From: Stereocaulon alpinum
Lineage: Eukaryota > Ascomycota > Lecanoromycetes > Lecanorales > Stereocaulaceae
DNA length: 64,000 bases
Direction: 5' to 3'
Assembly: GCA_018257865.1 (NCBI GenBank)
Contig: JAEUBA010000071.1
Location: forward strand, 102,880 to 166,879
Both the position numbers and the translations under genes were made by a program. The notes under the pieces are model-generated. The model saw only the letters and a list, made by a program, of their open reading frames with translations, searched no databases and was not told where the DNA came from. This document shows, in pieces, positions 11,946-22,908 of this stretch (positions within the stretch are counted from its first letter, which is position 1; each line of letters starts with the position of its first letter).

Positions 11946-13454
11946 ATTTGGGTTAGCGCAGAGCGACCCCGCACGTCCCGTAATACTTCGTAACTTAATT
12001 AACTTAACTAAGTTAAGTTACGATGTAATTTCACTTATGTAATCATTTGCCAAGCTTGTGGCTGTGGCCAGCGTAGCGTGTAAACCCCGTCGTGAAACAA
12101 CCTGCGTGATGAAACTTGGTCCAGGTACTTCGATTTGCAAAGCTCCACATTCTCCAACTACAATACTGAGTGATAATTGAAGCATGACTAAGTTAGATAT
12201 CCTTAGTTGGGGCATATCTCTAATCGTGAGTGCCATTGATGTTGAAAGTTACAGTAGGCATGGTTTATTTTACGCCCGATTACTTTTGATCTCTGTATAT
12301 ATATCAGATATTGCTCCGATGCATGACGGGAAGTGGCCCGGCGCGCAATCTGAGACCTGAATCTTGTAATAGACGCATCTTTAGCTTGCCTCTATCACCA
12401 AAACACACTCCATAGCGATCTATGTAATGGATGAAGCTCTTAAAGTGATCTTAGAAGGCACTTAAAGGTACCATTCTAAGAAATTCGAAAGTCCGAGTAC
12501 CGACCTGTTAGGAACGTACTGCGCTCTGTACTTGGTATGGCTTGGCACCATGGTAGGGCACATGGAGTGGCTTGGCACGTTAGTACGTCTTGGTACTAGC
12601 CTGCACACCTATGTCCAAACTCTGCACTCCTATACATACTTCCCTCCTTAGTATTAATATCCTTAGTTACCATATCTCTATGACCAGCTCTAGGTGCATC
12701 CTAACACGACCGAAATACCTTGGCATATAATTATAATTTATTTTATGTGACAATGCCGTCGAGTTCTTTTATATTCCATCCTGTTCCATTTCCCCTAATA
12801 GCTATATGTTACGAACCGTGCGTACCGGTATCGTATATGGATTATTCTCAATGGGGATGGAGGTGCTAGCCGTGTGCAAGAGAGTGGAGCAGGCTTCAAG
12901 TGGTACTAGACTGGTCTGGTATAGGATCAAGTGATAATATGTTCAGTGCCTAGTAAGGAGATCTATCGCATAAGATATGAAACAGAAGTTGAGCACGATG
13001 CTCCAAGTGGTGAGCAGTGCTCCGTATATATAGACATAGAAAAATCCTGCCAAGCCTTCCTTGGTAGCACCTGGTCGTACTGGTAGCAGGTGCGACCAGC
13101 CACTACCATTGCTACCATCGCTAGAGCTGCCCGTCCTGGCAGTCCTGTTCCAACCATTGTTCGGTAAGGACTTTCCTGCCCGTAAGCATGGTTGTAACAC
13201 TATGTAGGAACCTTACGCGCCTATGCATCTCTGCGTACCTGTATATTGAGTCCAGTCTCTATACAGCCGGTTCATACTTCGGTATAGCGTGATGGAAATG
13301 GGCCCGTTACGCCTTTACTTCTCTGCCTTCCTCCCTTAGTCTTTAAATGGCTTGAGAATGGGATAGAGTGACTGCTCGTATTAGAGTTAAAAATTGATTT
13401 ACATAGTGCGTCTCATAATGCCTAGGATTGTATTGTCTTATTTCTAAGATCTAT
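11946..13454. other. AT-rich, probably decayed repeat DNA
   Basis: No genes. It contains a palindromic TTAA-rich stretch near 11990-12025. TGTTAGGAACGTAC (near 12507) and TGTTACGAACCGTG (near 12808) resemble the starts of fungal LTRs, but no paired terminal repeat was found. Confidence 0.35.
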
Positions 13455-16400
13455 TCACTGTCCTATAGAGCCCCTTTTCCGCCCCCGTATGCCTGCTTTG
13501 AGTTTGTTTAAGATGGCTTTCCCCGTTGATGGTGGCGAGTATGGATGCCGGTTGGTGTCGTGTACTCCATCGCTTCTCTCAAGCGCCCGCGAATGTATCT
13601 CTTCCACTTTTATATGCCCACCTCGACTGGCATTAAGCAAGCGTAAGTCGTTGATAGTACGGAGTATAGAGGGATGGTCCGGGCCCTATGCTTTCTCGTA
13701 TCCATCCAGCGCCCGCCGATACATCTTCTCCGCTTCGCCCAGCTTGCCTTGATTCTTGTAAAGGTTGCCTAAGTTATTGACGGTGGAGAGGGTGGACGTA
13801 TGATCCGGGCCCTATGCTTTCTCGTATCTATCTAGCGCCCGCCGATACATCTTCTCCGCTTCGCCCAGCTTGCCTTGATCAGCGTAAAGGTTACCCAAGT
13901 TATTGACGGTGTCGAGGGTGGACGTATGATCCGGGCCCTATGCTTTCTCGTATCTATCCAGCGCCCGCTGATACATCTTCTCCGCTTCGCCCAGCTTGCC
14001 TTGATTCTTGTAAAGCAAGCCTAAGTTATTGACGGTGTCGAGGGTGGACGTATGATCCGGGCCCCATGCTTTCTCCTTTCCATCCAGCGCCCGCTGATAC
14101 ATCTTCTCCGCTTCGCCCAGCTTGCCTTGATCAGCGTAAAGCAAGCCTAAGTTATTGACGGTGTCGAGGGTGGACGTATGATCCGGGCCCTATGCTTTCT
14201 CCTTTCCATCCAGCGCCCGCCGATACATCTTCTCCGCTTCGCCCAGCTTGCCTTGATCAGCGTAAAGGTTGCCCAAGTTATTAACGGTGGAGAGGGTGGA
14301 CGTATGATCCGGGCCCTATGCTTTCTCGTATCCATCCAGCGCCCGCTGATACATCTTCTCCGCTTCGCCCAGCTTGCCTTGATCAGCGTAAAGGTTACCC
14401 AAGTTATTGACGGTGTCGAGGGTGGACGTATGATCCGGGCCCCATGCTTTCTCCTTTCCATCCAGCGCCCGCCGATACATCTTCTCCGCTTCGCCCAGCT
14501 TGCCTTGATCAGCGTAAAGCAAGCCCAAGTTATTGACGGTGTCGAGGGTGGACGTATGATCCGGGCCCCATACTTTCTCCTTTCCATCCAGCGCCCGCTG
14601 ATACATCTTCTCCGCTTCGCCCAGCTTGCCTTGATCAGCGTAAAGCAAGCCCAAGTTATTAACGGTGTCGAGGGTAGACGTATGATCCGGGCCCTATGCT
14701 TTCTCGTATCCATCTAGCGCCCGCCGATACATCTTCTCCGCTTCGCCCAGCTTGCCTTGATTCTTGTAAAGGTTGCCCAAGTTATTGACGGTGTCGAGGG
14801 TGGACGTATGATCCGGGCCCCATGCTTTCTCCTTTCCATCCAGCGCCCGCTGATACATCTTCTCCGCTTCGCCCAGCTTGCCTTGATTCTTGTAAAGCAA
14901 GCCCAAGTTATTGACGGTGTCGAGGGTGGACGTATGATCCGGGCCCCATGCTTTCTCGTATCCATCCAGCGCCCACCGATACATCCCTTCCGCCTCGGCG
15001 TTCATATCATTTTGCTGGTACAGATATGCAAGCATATGTGAGTCTCCAGGCTCAATTGCACTCCAGTCGATCGCAGCCTTCATTCGATCATGCTGAAACC
15101 GGCGCGCATGTGGTAGCACTCGCCGGTTTCTCACCCAGTATTCCGCTTCCGACTCCCCGCTTACGTTCGCCGTTATACAGTGGATGGCGATCCGACATCG
15201 CTCTTGGTCAAATTCAGCGTTCAGATACTCCAGCGTCCAGTCGTGCTCACACGTATGTAGGCTATACTGGCCCGCGCTCACCTCGAGAAGAGAGTAGTTG
15301 TGCAGTGTCGAGATCGCCCGATTGAATCTCGCCCTGCTCTTCAGTACCTCAATCCACCATGCCGGTGCATCACTGACGTCCTCGTAAAAAAGTCCGTACC
15401 AGAGGTCTTGATTGTCCAGGTATGCCATTAGCTTCAAAAGCTCGGCCGCCGCAGGATCTTGGTCCTGGACCTGTTGAAATGACACGTTCCATGTTGAGTA
15501 TAGTGTTCGCTGCTCGTAGTCTACCGGCCCGCTACTATACTGGCTGAGATCGTTCCAGCTGTAGTCGTATAGTTCGAAGTACTCGTCAAAGCTGTCCGCC
15601 GACTGACTGAGGTATGCGCCTGCCGTCGCTAATGCCAATGGCAGCCCATCAAGGCGTCGTGCGAGTCGTTCAGCTGAGTTATCTAAGGGATAGTAGAAAG
15701 GTCAGCCACTGTGATCCCTGTTTCTTATCTGTAGTCTTTCTCTCACCTCCGTCAACCTTGCGGCCTGACCGTGTTGCTAGAATAGCTAGGCTTTGTTCAA
15801 CGTCTTTCAGTTTCTTCAATGGAAGTTGCTTCGCAAACGCCAGTCGCGGCGAGCGCGTCGTGATCAGGATCGAACCCTGTGCTCGGGATGGGAAATAGGC
15901 GCGGATATCGTACCCCGTTGCGCTATCTATTCCCGGCAGCCGGGGATTGTCGTAATTATCGTATACGATCAACCACTTGTCGTTGCCCTGTTGTGACAGC
16001 CATTGTCGTGCTTGTTGCACCAGTCGCTCTTCCTCATGCGCGTCGGGGAGGGCGGAGGACGCAGATATCTCTGTCACCTCCATCGCTAGTACCGCGAGCC
16101 CAGCCCTCAGTGTATTCTCATCCTTCGCATTAAGCCAATATACCGACGAGTATCTGCTTCCCGACCGCCTGATCATGTGGATGCCTAGCTGCGTTTTACC
16201 CATCCCTCCCATTCCACATAGCGCCACCACACTCTGCCTTCCATGACATGGAGTGAGCCATATCTGTAGCTGCTCGAGTTCGTGATCGCGGCCAATGAAG
16301 TGGTCCTTATCAATCTGCGGGGCATCACGGAGTCGGACGCCAAAGTCGTAGTTGTGTGTGGCAATTGAGGGTACGGGTACCTGCGCCACGTGAATGGTGT

Positions 16401-16485
16401 TGTAAACAGAGCCTGCGTTGTGGCCGAGTTGGAAGCCCTGATTATTGCCGCCAGTGAAAGTCGCTGTAGAGTTCGCGGCGGTCAT
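13455..16485 (-). pseudogene. NB-ARC/TPR receptor (NLR1) with six in-frame TAG codons
   Basis: Exon 1 is 16485-15747 and exon 2 is 15682-13455. The 64-base intron (GTGAGA..CCCTTAG) joins them in frame. Residues 12-29 carry a GGNNQGFQLGHNAGSVYN motif of the kind fungal NLRs use for amyloid signalling. The NB-ARC domain shows the P-loop GMGGMGKT (91-98), kinase-2 WLIVYDNYD, ITTRS, and GLPLAL. An array of 11 units of 42 residues (126 bases) of the Nephrocystin-like TPR type follows (GPDHTSTLDTVNNLG..). The frame is continuous for 988 codons except for TAG at the same Trp codon in six units (14694, 14316, 14190, 13938, 13812, 13686). Translation would stop after the third unit at 575 residues, keeping motif, NB-ARC and three TPRs. 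It may therefore be a truncated functional receptor rather than a dead gene. It is divergent from the gene at 16816. Confidence 0.85.
13660..14980 (-). repeat. 11-unit 126-base tandem repeat coding for TPRs
   Basis: The invariant Trp/stop codon recurs every 126 bases from 14946 to 13686. Units alternate between YKNQGKL and YADQGKL forms and between GYEKA and GKEKA forms. Five units keep TGG and six have TAG. Confidence 0.95.
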
Positions 16486-16815
16486 TGCCGTCAGACTGAT
16501 CCGATGACGCTAAGACGCCGATACTGTGGGTAATAGAGAAGTCACTAATTGCGTAGTTCGCTGGATTCAGGCATCCGCTCCGTTCGTCAAGCAGTAAGTC
16601 CAGCGCAGACTCAAAGCTGCGAGTGGGACCCCGTGCCTCATAAAGGACTGACCTCCTAATCGGGGCTGGATTCGGTCGCATTAGCGGTTAGGCGGAGCGC
16701 TTATGAAATGCTGCCACGTTGAAGTCTCCGCATTTCTTAGCCGCATCACATATTCAGTCTCCTACAGTCTCAGCATAGTATCTGAAGAGCTTGAGAAAAT
16801 TAAACATCAACCCTA
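16486..16815. promoter_or_regulatory. shared divergent promoter region
   Basis: 330 bases separate the start codons of NLR1 (leftward) and the PigL_N-like gene (rightward). Head-to-head placement with no other gene between suggests a bidirectional promoter for a receptor/partner pair. No specific operator was recognised. Confidence 0.55.
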
Positions 16816-17716
16816 ATGGCTGAAGCGATTGGAGTCACAGCCGGTTTACTGGGCATCGCAACATTCGCATTCCAAACAAGTAAGGAAGTCTACGACCTTA
16901 TAAACAGCATCCAAAAAGCACCTCAAACGATCCGAGACTTAAAGAGCGAGTTGCTGGCCCTCGATCCGGTTCTCGGCTCTATCCACAAGGTAGTCACGAG
17001 CGATGCCTCGAAGTTTGAAGACATCCGATATCCGCTCCATCAGTGTGGCATGGTGTGTTTCTATCTGAGGTCGCTCATTCAACAGTGTACCGCGCATTCA
17101 GCCGATGGCAGCATAAGCGCGAGAGATTGGGTCAAAATGCAATACAAAGGAAAGACCATTGACGGTTACAAGGGCCAGCTCGCATCGTACAAAGCCACCA
17201 TTGCAATCGTACTGGACCTTTTCACGTTGTGAGTGGTCTGATATTCAAACATTCCGATCTCTACTAATATGCCCTGGTTCTAGAACTACTTCTGCCTTGA
17301 CCGCCGAAGCCGTTGACGAAATAAAAAGGAAGGTCTACGATACAATTAGCCAAACGGAGCCGGACCTCGAGGTGCATATTGAGGAAATTACTGAAGGCCT
17401 CGACAATCTTGCCGTTAAAGCCTCCGCTATATCTCATGATCAACACACCCAACCTGGCGGAGACAGCAGCCTATATGTTTTGGAGAGACAGGAGAGAGCA
17501 CTCGACGAGGACCGACTGGCTCTAGAAGCCGAGAAGAAGGCCATGGAGCAAAGCCAGCAGGCCTGTACAACAGCAAGAAAATGGCTGGCAGAGGCTGGTC
17601 CGCAACTCGATTCCCGGTCTGTTCATGTCGAATTTTCAGGTGCAAACAATTCGGGTTTCCTTTTAGGTCAAAATACGGGCGTCATTAGCAATATAAGATG
17701 GGGTGCTCAACCTTGA
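16816..17716 (+). CDS. PigL_N/HeLo-like domain protein with C-terminal amyloid-type motif
   Basis: Exons are 16816-17228 and 17284-17716. The intron has a GTGAGT donor, a CTACTAAT branch site and a TTCTAG acceptor. The product is 281 residues. The N-terminus (MAEAIGVTAGLLGIATFAFQ) matches the fungal N-terminal domain seen in PigL_N/SesA-type proteins and many STAND receptors; in HeLo-like members this region is a membrane-acting cell-death domain. A helical, charged middle (KRKVYDTISQTEPDLEVHIE; ERALDEDRLALEAEKKAMEQ) follows. Near the C-terminus is GANNSGFLLGQNTGVISN, matching 10 of 18 positions of the N-terminal motif of the divergent NLR1. By the NWD2/HET-S precedent the receptor motif would template the effector motif. 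The exact domain class and the cell-death role are inference. Confidence 0.8.
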
Positions 17717-18287
17717 GTTTACCTAAGCCAGTATAAGTGTAATAGCAGTAAATAATGATCACCATCGAGAATTGAATGACGATTGCCTACTCTTTCTCGG
17801 TCCGGTTGCAAAACCCGGTCTATCCCTGCACTTTTGCCGTACCTCTTTGTGACCATCTATCCAAAAGTCACACTATACCTCTACAGATAGCACAAAAGGA
17901 ACCACGACAATCAATGGTACGGGAATATAACAGTTATTCACAACATATCACTCAAAGGTATACAGCTGTCACCTAAGTATGTTGAAATGTCAACAGCGTA
18001 CAAATTGACTCACTATTGCAATTGCTCTCGGTCTACAAAGCCTCTATCGAAAGATCGATCACGATCGTTACAATCAAAGGGCAAGGCATGCGCTGTCCGT
18101 CGATGCTGCAACGGAATATATGGAAGAGTGGGGCGCCCATAGGTCTTTTAGTGACATCGAAGATGATTGGAATCATGATGATGGCTATAATAATCTTGGG
18201 GATGAAAATTAACTTATGACATTGACAATGATAATGCCTTTTGGAGAAGAGTGGGAGTGAATGCTCCTCCTGGATGCGCGCGAATGC
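17717..18287. other. no gene recognised
   Basis: AT-rich spacer with short frames only. Confidence 0.4.
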
Positions 18288-18289
18288 TA

Positions 18290-18708
18290 GAAGGATTCAC
18301 CCCCCAAGTTGTCAAACCCCCCAAGTTGTCAGCCCTGTAGGGCTGAACATCAAAAATTTGCAAATCTGAAAATTTTTATTGCAGATTTGGACTTTTTGGA
18401 CTCCATTCAGGTTGCTAGCTATATCTTAGGCTTCCTTATACGTTGCCCTCTTCCTATTGGTTGCTTCTTAAGCTCCCCAGAGCTCTGCTGCTCGTCCTCG
18501 CCCTGCGCCTTCCACCATCCTTGCTGTAGACCCGTAGTAGTCACCCTTAACCGCAGAGCTATAATCTTCTGACGCCTTGCGGGCGGTAAATTTAGATATA
18601 GTAGAGTTACTAGTATTTGGTGTTAAATAAGTCAAATATGCAATAAAAATTTGCAAAATTTTGATGTTCAGCCCCTACAGGGCTGACAACTTGGGGGGTG
18701 AATCCTTC
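18290..18708. mobile_element. MITE with ~55-70 base TIRs and TA target duplication
   Basis: The left end GAAGGATTCACCCCCCAAG is the inverted copy of the right end CTTGGGGGGTGAATCCTTC. The match extends inward through AGCCCTGTAGGG..CTGAACATCAAAA to a shared TTTTTATTGCA. The element is bounded by TA on both sides (18288-18289 and 18709-18710), as for Tc1/mariner/pogo insertions. The left TIR has an internal duplication of CCCCCCAAGTTGTC. The 419-base element carries no transposase, so it is non-autonomous; mobilisation by a Fot1/pogo-type enzyme is plausible. Confidence 0.85.
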
Positions 18709-18910
18709 TACTCGCTGATAATTGGTAGGAGGCAATTTATTGCAACTTCCCTTCCGCTGCGCCGAGAATACGACGAACACCAACTCTAATGTACAGTACT
18801 TGGTCGCGAGGCCCTGCGGGAGCCTGCCTCAAGAAACCCATTCGAACTGAAGAACAGAGCAATGATTTTCTATTCCTCTTGCAGCAATCTAGTCCTCCGC
18901 AACCTGCGCT

Positions 18911-20581
18911 TTAGTACATCCGCGCCACTGGTGCTCTCCATGGCTCTAGCGCTTCGATCATCCGCGTCACTTCTGGCTCTGGCTCTGGCTCTGGCTTACC
19001 TGCCTCTAGCGCAGCGCTCTTCCGCTTCCGACCATGTTTCCCCTTGCCCTTTATGACCTCTTTCGCAGCACGCTTTGCTCTTGCCTCCTCGATGTCCTCA
19101 TAGCTCATCACCTTCGCCTTCCCTAGTATTACTGACTTGGTCGATCGGCGAACTTTGGCTTCGTTGTTCATTCTGGTCAAGAATTGATTTTGATTATGGA
19201 GGAGGGCACGTTCGGCAAAGGATATTTGGGCGGCATTGGCAAGCTTCTGTACATGCCTCTGTAAGCGCCGTATACTCGTCTCATTGAGCGTATGAGCATC
19301 CTGTTTGATCCGATTATGCAGCGACGTAAGAGCCTCTGCTGACACAGGCGTCACAGGCGTTTGTAGTACTTCGTCTTGCTGACAAGAACCCACCTTTAAA
19401 TCATCGGCTCCCGGAACAGTTGATTGAGTGGGGGGCTTCGGTGTAGCTCTGAGTACTCTGTCTGGGTTGAACGGAAACAAACCACTCGCAGCCCATGTGG
19501 CGGTGATGTTTCTCTTCGTGAACGCCTTTTCCCTTGCAGGGCTATACAGAGAGGTGAAATGCTCCTTGCCGACTGTATTTGCACCTCCTCGAAACAGTCG
19601 ATCAGCCTGGTTGCGATAGGCTGCCTTCAAGGGTGCAAAGACTCCGACGTCACAGGGCTGAAGCTTATGGGAGGTATGAGAGGGTAGGCGACATAGGATG
19701 ATATTATTTTCGAAACAGAACTCCAAGACTTCTAGGGTCTCGTGCGTCCCGAAGCCGTCACAAATCAGCACCCGTGGTTTTTGATTACCCTATCCTTTAG
19801 TTTGGGCATCAAACACACACTTGAGCCATTCCAAGCTAATCTTAGAGTCGGTGTATCCAGATTCGGAGCACGCATAATGCCATCCAGGGGTGGGGAATGT
19901 GGTCCAGTTGCTTTGATGGGTAGTGGCTGGCCAAATTATCATTGGTAACAAAGACCTACCGTGTGCACTTATACACTCGATGGCAGTTACCATCGTTCGC
20001 TTGACGCCCGCGCCTCTGTAGTCTCGCGGATCGTCTTTACTTACAAGAACTTTGACGGAGCCGAGCATGCATAACATGACTCCCGTCTCGTCCATGTTGT
20101 AGACATTTTCCGGTAGGATGGCCGGATCTTGTAATACCTTGCTGATCACCTCAAACCAGTGCGTGATCTTATCATAGATGTTGTTCTCGTGACGTTTCCA
20201 ATCTATTACCCTGACTCTTCTTGATTTAAGTGCTGGATGACGCTTCGAGAAGCCCTGAGCCCAGTTCTTGCCTGGAGGCTTGATCGCTTTACACGTTGTG
20301 GAACGTTGGCGGGCGATAATAAATGCTAGTGAGGGCACAAACTTTATTCGCACAGAATTTCCGAGGTCAGATATTAATTTCAAAAACTTTTCGAGGGCTT
20401 TCTCTTCCGACGGAGTGAGATATTGTTGACTTTAGGCCTTCTGCTCTTTCGAACGTCGCATATGTGCACGATGATGGAGGGTAGAGAGAGGGACGTTTTG
20501 ACGTTTTGATATGGCATCATATGTTCGACGCTCTCCCGGCAGAAAACCCTCTGCAAGGGCTTCACTGGCGCGGTCGCTCAT
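18911..20581 (-). pseudogene. decayed Fot1/pogo-like transposase
   Basis: One frame of 557 codons runs from the ATG at 20581 to the stop at 18911, interrupted only by TAA at 20432-20434 and TAG at 19790-19792. The order matches the intact copy at 28741-30438: N-terminal HTH region, then VYNMDETGVML (first Asp), LICDGFGTHET (second) and LQPCDVGVF (third) of a DD35D catalytic triad, then a Lys/Arg-rich tail. No frameshifts are seen, so decay is by point substitution. It lies next to the MITE. Clear terminal inverted repeats were not found. Confidence 0.85.
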
Positions 20582-20769
20582 AACTTACGGCGATGATGGA
20601 TGGAGATGGGATCAATATTTAGCAGCTCAGCGCAAAGCGAAAGCAGACACGTGGCTACTCATAGAAATTTCTAGAAGAACGCCACACTTTATGTGAGTTC
20701 GGTATAATTACAATATAATACTACTAGCGTCACTTTTAATACGGTGATATGTAAGCATTCTCCTCGCTT

Positions 20770-21180
20770 ATTAAGACGCTTGGCGTTTTGTATACCTCTC
20801 ACTTTGTCCGGATAAACTCGGCATGCAGGTTTCCTTAAGCTCTGTGTCTTCAAAGCTAGGATCCATATTCTTATGTAATTGAACTTTCGAATTATAGCCC
20901 CGAAACTCCGAGAAAGGCCGATAGTCGTGATGGAGCAGGGGGTAATAGCTGAAGCCGCTTTCGACGCCAGGGACACGACGATCGAAAACATAACCAAGAC
21001 CGTGGTATTTTTCTTGCTGCAGACTGGTTTCGTGGGGAGAAATGGCTGAAGAACAATGGCATATTGACCATAACCTCATAGATTCACGAGGGAGAGACTT
21101 AAGATGCCTGAACAATGCATTTTTCTCGGCACGGTGGGTTTCTCTCCACCCAGGGACGGACGTTATGCGCTTTATGAACG
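20770..21180 (+). repeat. dispersed repeat family, copy 2
   Basis: Shares with 30790-31075 the segments GAGGGAGAGACTT and the cataaccaa..gtggta/gcggta stretch. Its 3' part (ttttctcggcacggtgggtttctc) matches the inverse of copies 1 and 3. It sits about 500 bases beyond the start codon of the adjacent transposase, as copy 4 does. Confidence 0.6.
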
Positions 21181-21672
21181 GGTCGGGCCATGTTAAGGCG
21201 TCTGATTGCGCCGTCAAGCCAAGGATGTAGCCAAGAGGGATATGAGCAAGAAACAGCAAGAAGTTGCTGCAGGGCCCTAACGGAGGCAACTGGAGCCGGG
21301 CCCAAGGCAGCCCGTTCAGGCTCCAGCGTGCTTGCACTGCCCCGCGGGAGCTCAGCTCAGCTTAGGCACGCTCAGGCACGGCTCAGGGCCGCTCACCCCT
21401 GGCTCACCTTAAAGCAGCCGCCGTTCACCTTGGAGGCTAGAAGTGGAAGGGGGAAAAATGTTTCGTGATCATGTCTAGAAGGGTAAGTTATGGCCAAAAC
21501 CGTGCAATTGGATTTAAGGAGGCACGCTACATTGGTTTCGAACGTTATACGCTTTGAATTCATTTGTATCGATTGTGAAATTGGACTACCTAGTTGAAGG
21601 AAATGGCGTGAAAGATCACCGGCAACTCGCTGATTTTCTCCTTACGTCCGCGTAGTTTCAAAGCCTTCATCT
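21181..21672. other. spacer with GC-rich gctca-type repeat
   Basis: No gene. 21300-21430 is a GC-rich stretch of gctcagg/gctcacc motifs ending CCTTAAAGCAGCCGCCG, similar to sequences near 45770-45905 and 57960-58045. Confidence 0.4.
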
Positions 21673-22181
21673 CTATCGCTGCTGCGGCTGCGTATACATC
21701 ATCGGTGGCTGCCGCTCCGGAGCAGCGTACTTCCCATCTTCCTTCTCTTGCGCTTTTACCTCCTTATCCTCCTGCACCAACGCGCAGCAACCACAGAAGC
21801 AGGAAATAAGGCAGTCGCTACAGCCGTTGCCCTTGATGTTATATTGCCGACGCATATTGCTCCGGCTGATCATTTGGCGGATACCTTGGAGAGAGCAGAA
21901 TGAGAGGGCGCAACAGCTCATACACTAACGGCAGGAGGAGTCAGTAGGGTGTGTTTTATGAGGAGTAAGAAAAGAAGACGTACGCTGCCGTTACAAAACG
22001 AAACATCGCGGTTGCCATCCCTATGACCCTGCGTTTTGCCGTAAAGAATACATGGGCACCAGGTAGCCAAGCAGCCTAGTGTTGTTTATATTAGAGTACT
22101 ATTTTTATGATAACCTAGGGACTCACATGTTCCGATTGGATTGAAGCAGTCAAATAGCGCATGGTTCCATGACCCCGACAT
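21673..22181 (-). CDS. PLAC8-family Cys-rich protein
   Basis: Three exons (22181-22127, 22075-21984, 21924-21673) are joined by introns with GTGAGT..CACTAG and GTACGT..GTTAG signals and give 132 residues. The protein shows the PLAC8 Cys-rich layout: an N-terminal W..F.C, then CCLATWCPCILYG, CMSCCALSFCSLQG, RRQYNIKG and CSDCLISCFCGCCALVQED. The C-terminus is Pro/Gln-rich. PLAC8 proteins in plants and fungi are small membrane-associated proteins linked to metal handling and cell-size control. All exon phases agree, so the gene looks intact. The role in this locus is unknown. Confidence 0.85.
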
Positions 22182-22908
22182 TGCTAATACCTCGAGAGTT
22201 GTTGCGTTAGAATTTAAGGAAGAGAAACCACTTCAGATTTTTAGGACAGTAGATTTAGTAATATATGTCTCTTAAATCCTTAAGGATGACTGCGCCTAGC
22301 TCAACGGCCAAAGCTTTATTTCTAGTGAAGAGCGAAGTCCAATTATAATCCACGTTGTAAATACTGTCTTGTTGATTAGCCAATCAATTGTATTGCTTTG
22401 GAAATGGATGCGCCTCCTGGCTTATCCATTTCGGACTTCCCCAATCCAGTTTTGGCTCCCTGCTCCAATTCTGGCTCCTCTGCTCCAGGACCGGCTCCCC
22501 GATGTCAAGAATGGCTCTTTACTCCAAAAGTGGATCCCTTGCTCTAGATTTAGCGCCCCACACATAGCAATATACTGGTCAAAGAGATCGCAATGCCTCT
22601 AGACGAAGAAGGCCAATTTAGATCACTGATGTTCTCTAATATTTCCTGGCTGTACCTGCTTAAAGAGCGTTACAAGTATAGAGCTGAGTATCTGAGGAGT
22701 AGTATGTGGAGGATAGACTACCGAGCTATCTACAGAGCTTGACCCGAGACGAGTCTATCGAATATCGCGCCGAGTAGCATAGTGGAGAAGTCTGACGTAC
22801 TGGTTGTGAAGTGCAAATCTTTACTCTTTACCGAATATCAACGACTGGCCATCTGATTTATCAAGTCCTTCTAATTGCAGCTTAACTCATTCTGACAGCC
22901 TAATGACC
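22182..22908. other. no gene recognised; imperfect CTGGCTCC repeats
   Basis: 22440-22560 holds imperfect repeats of the type tttggctccctgctccaa/ttctggctcctctgctcca. No supported coding exon was seen. Confidence 0.4.

Noticed and set aside
14178..14717. plus-strand 179-residue open frame over the TPR array
   Set aside because: Its apparent repeats are the complement of the TPR units; the minus-strand frame has the real domain signature.
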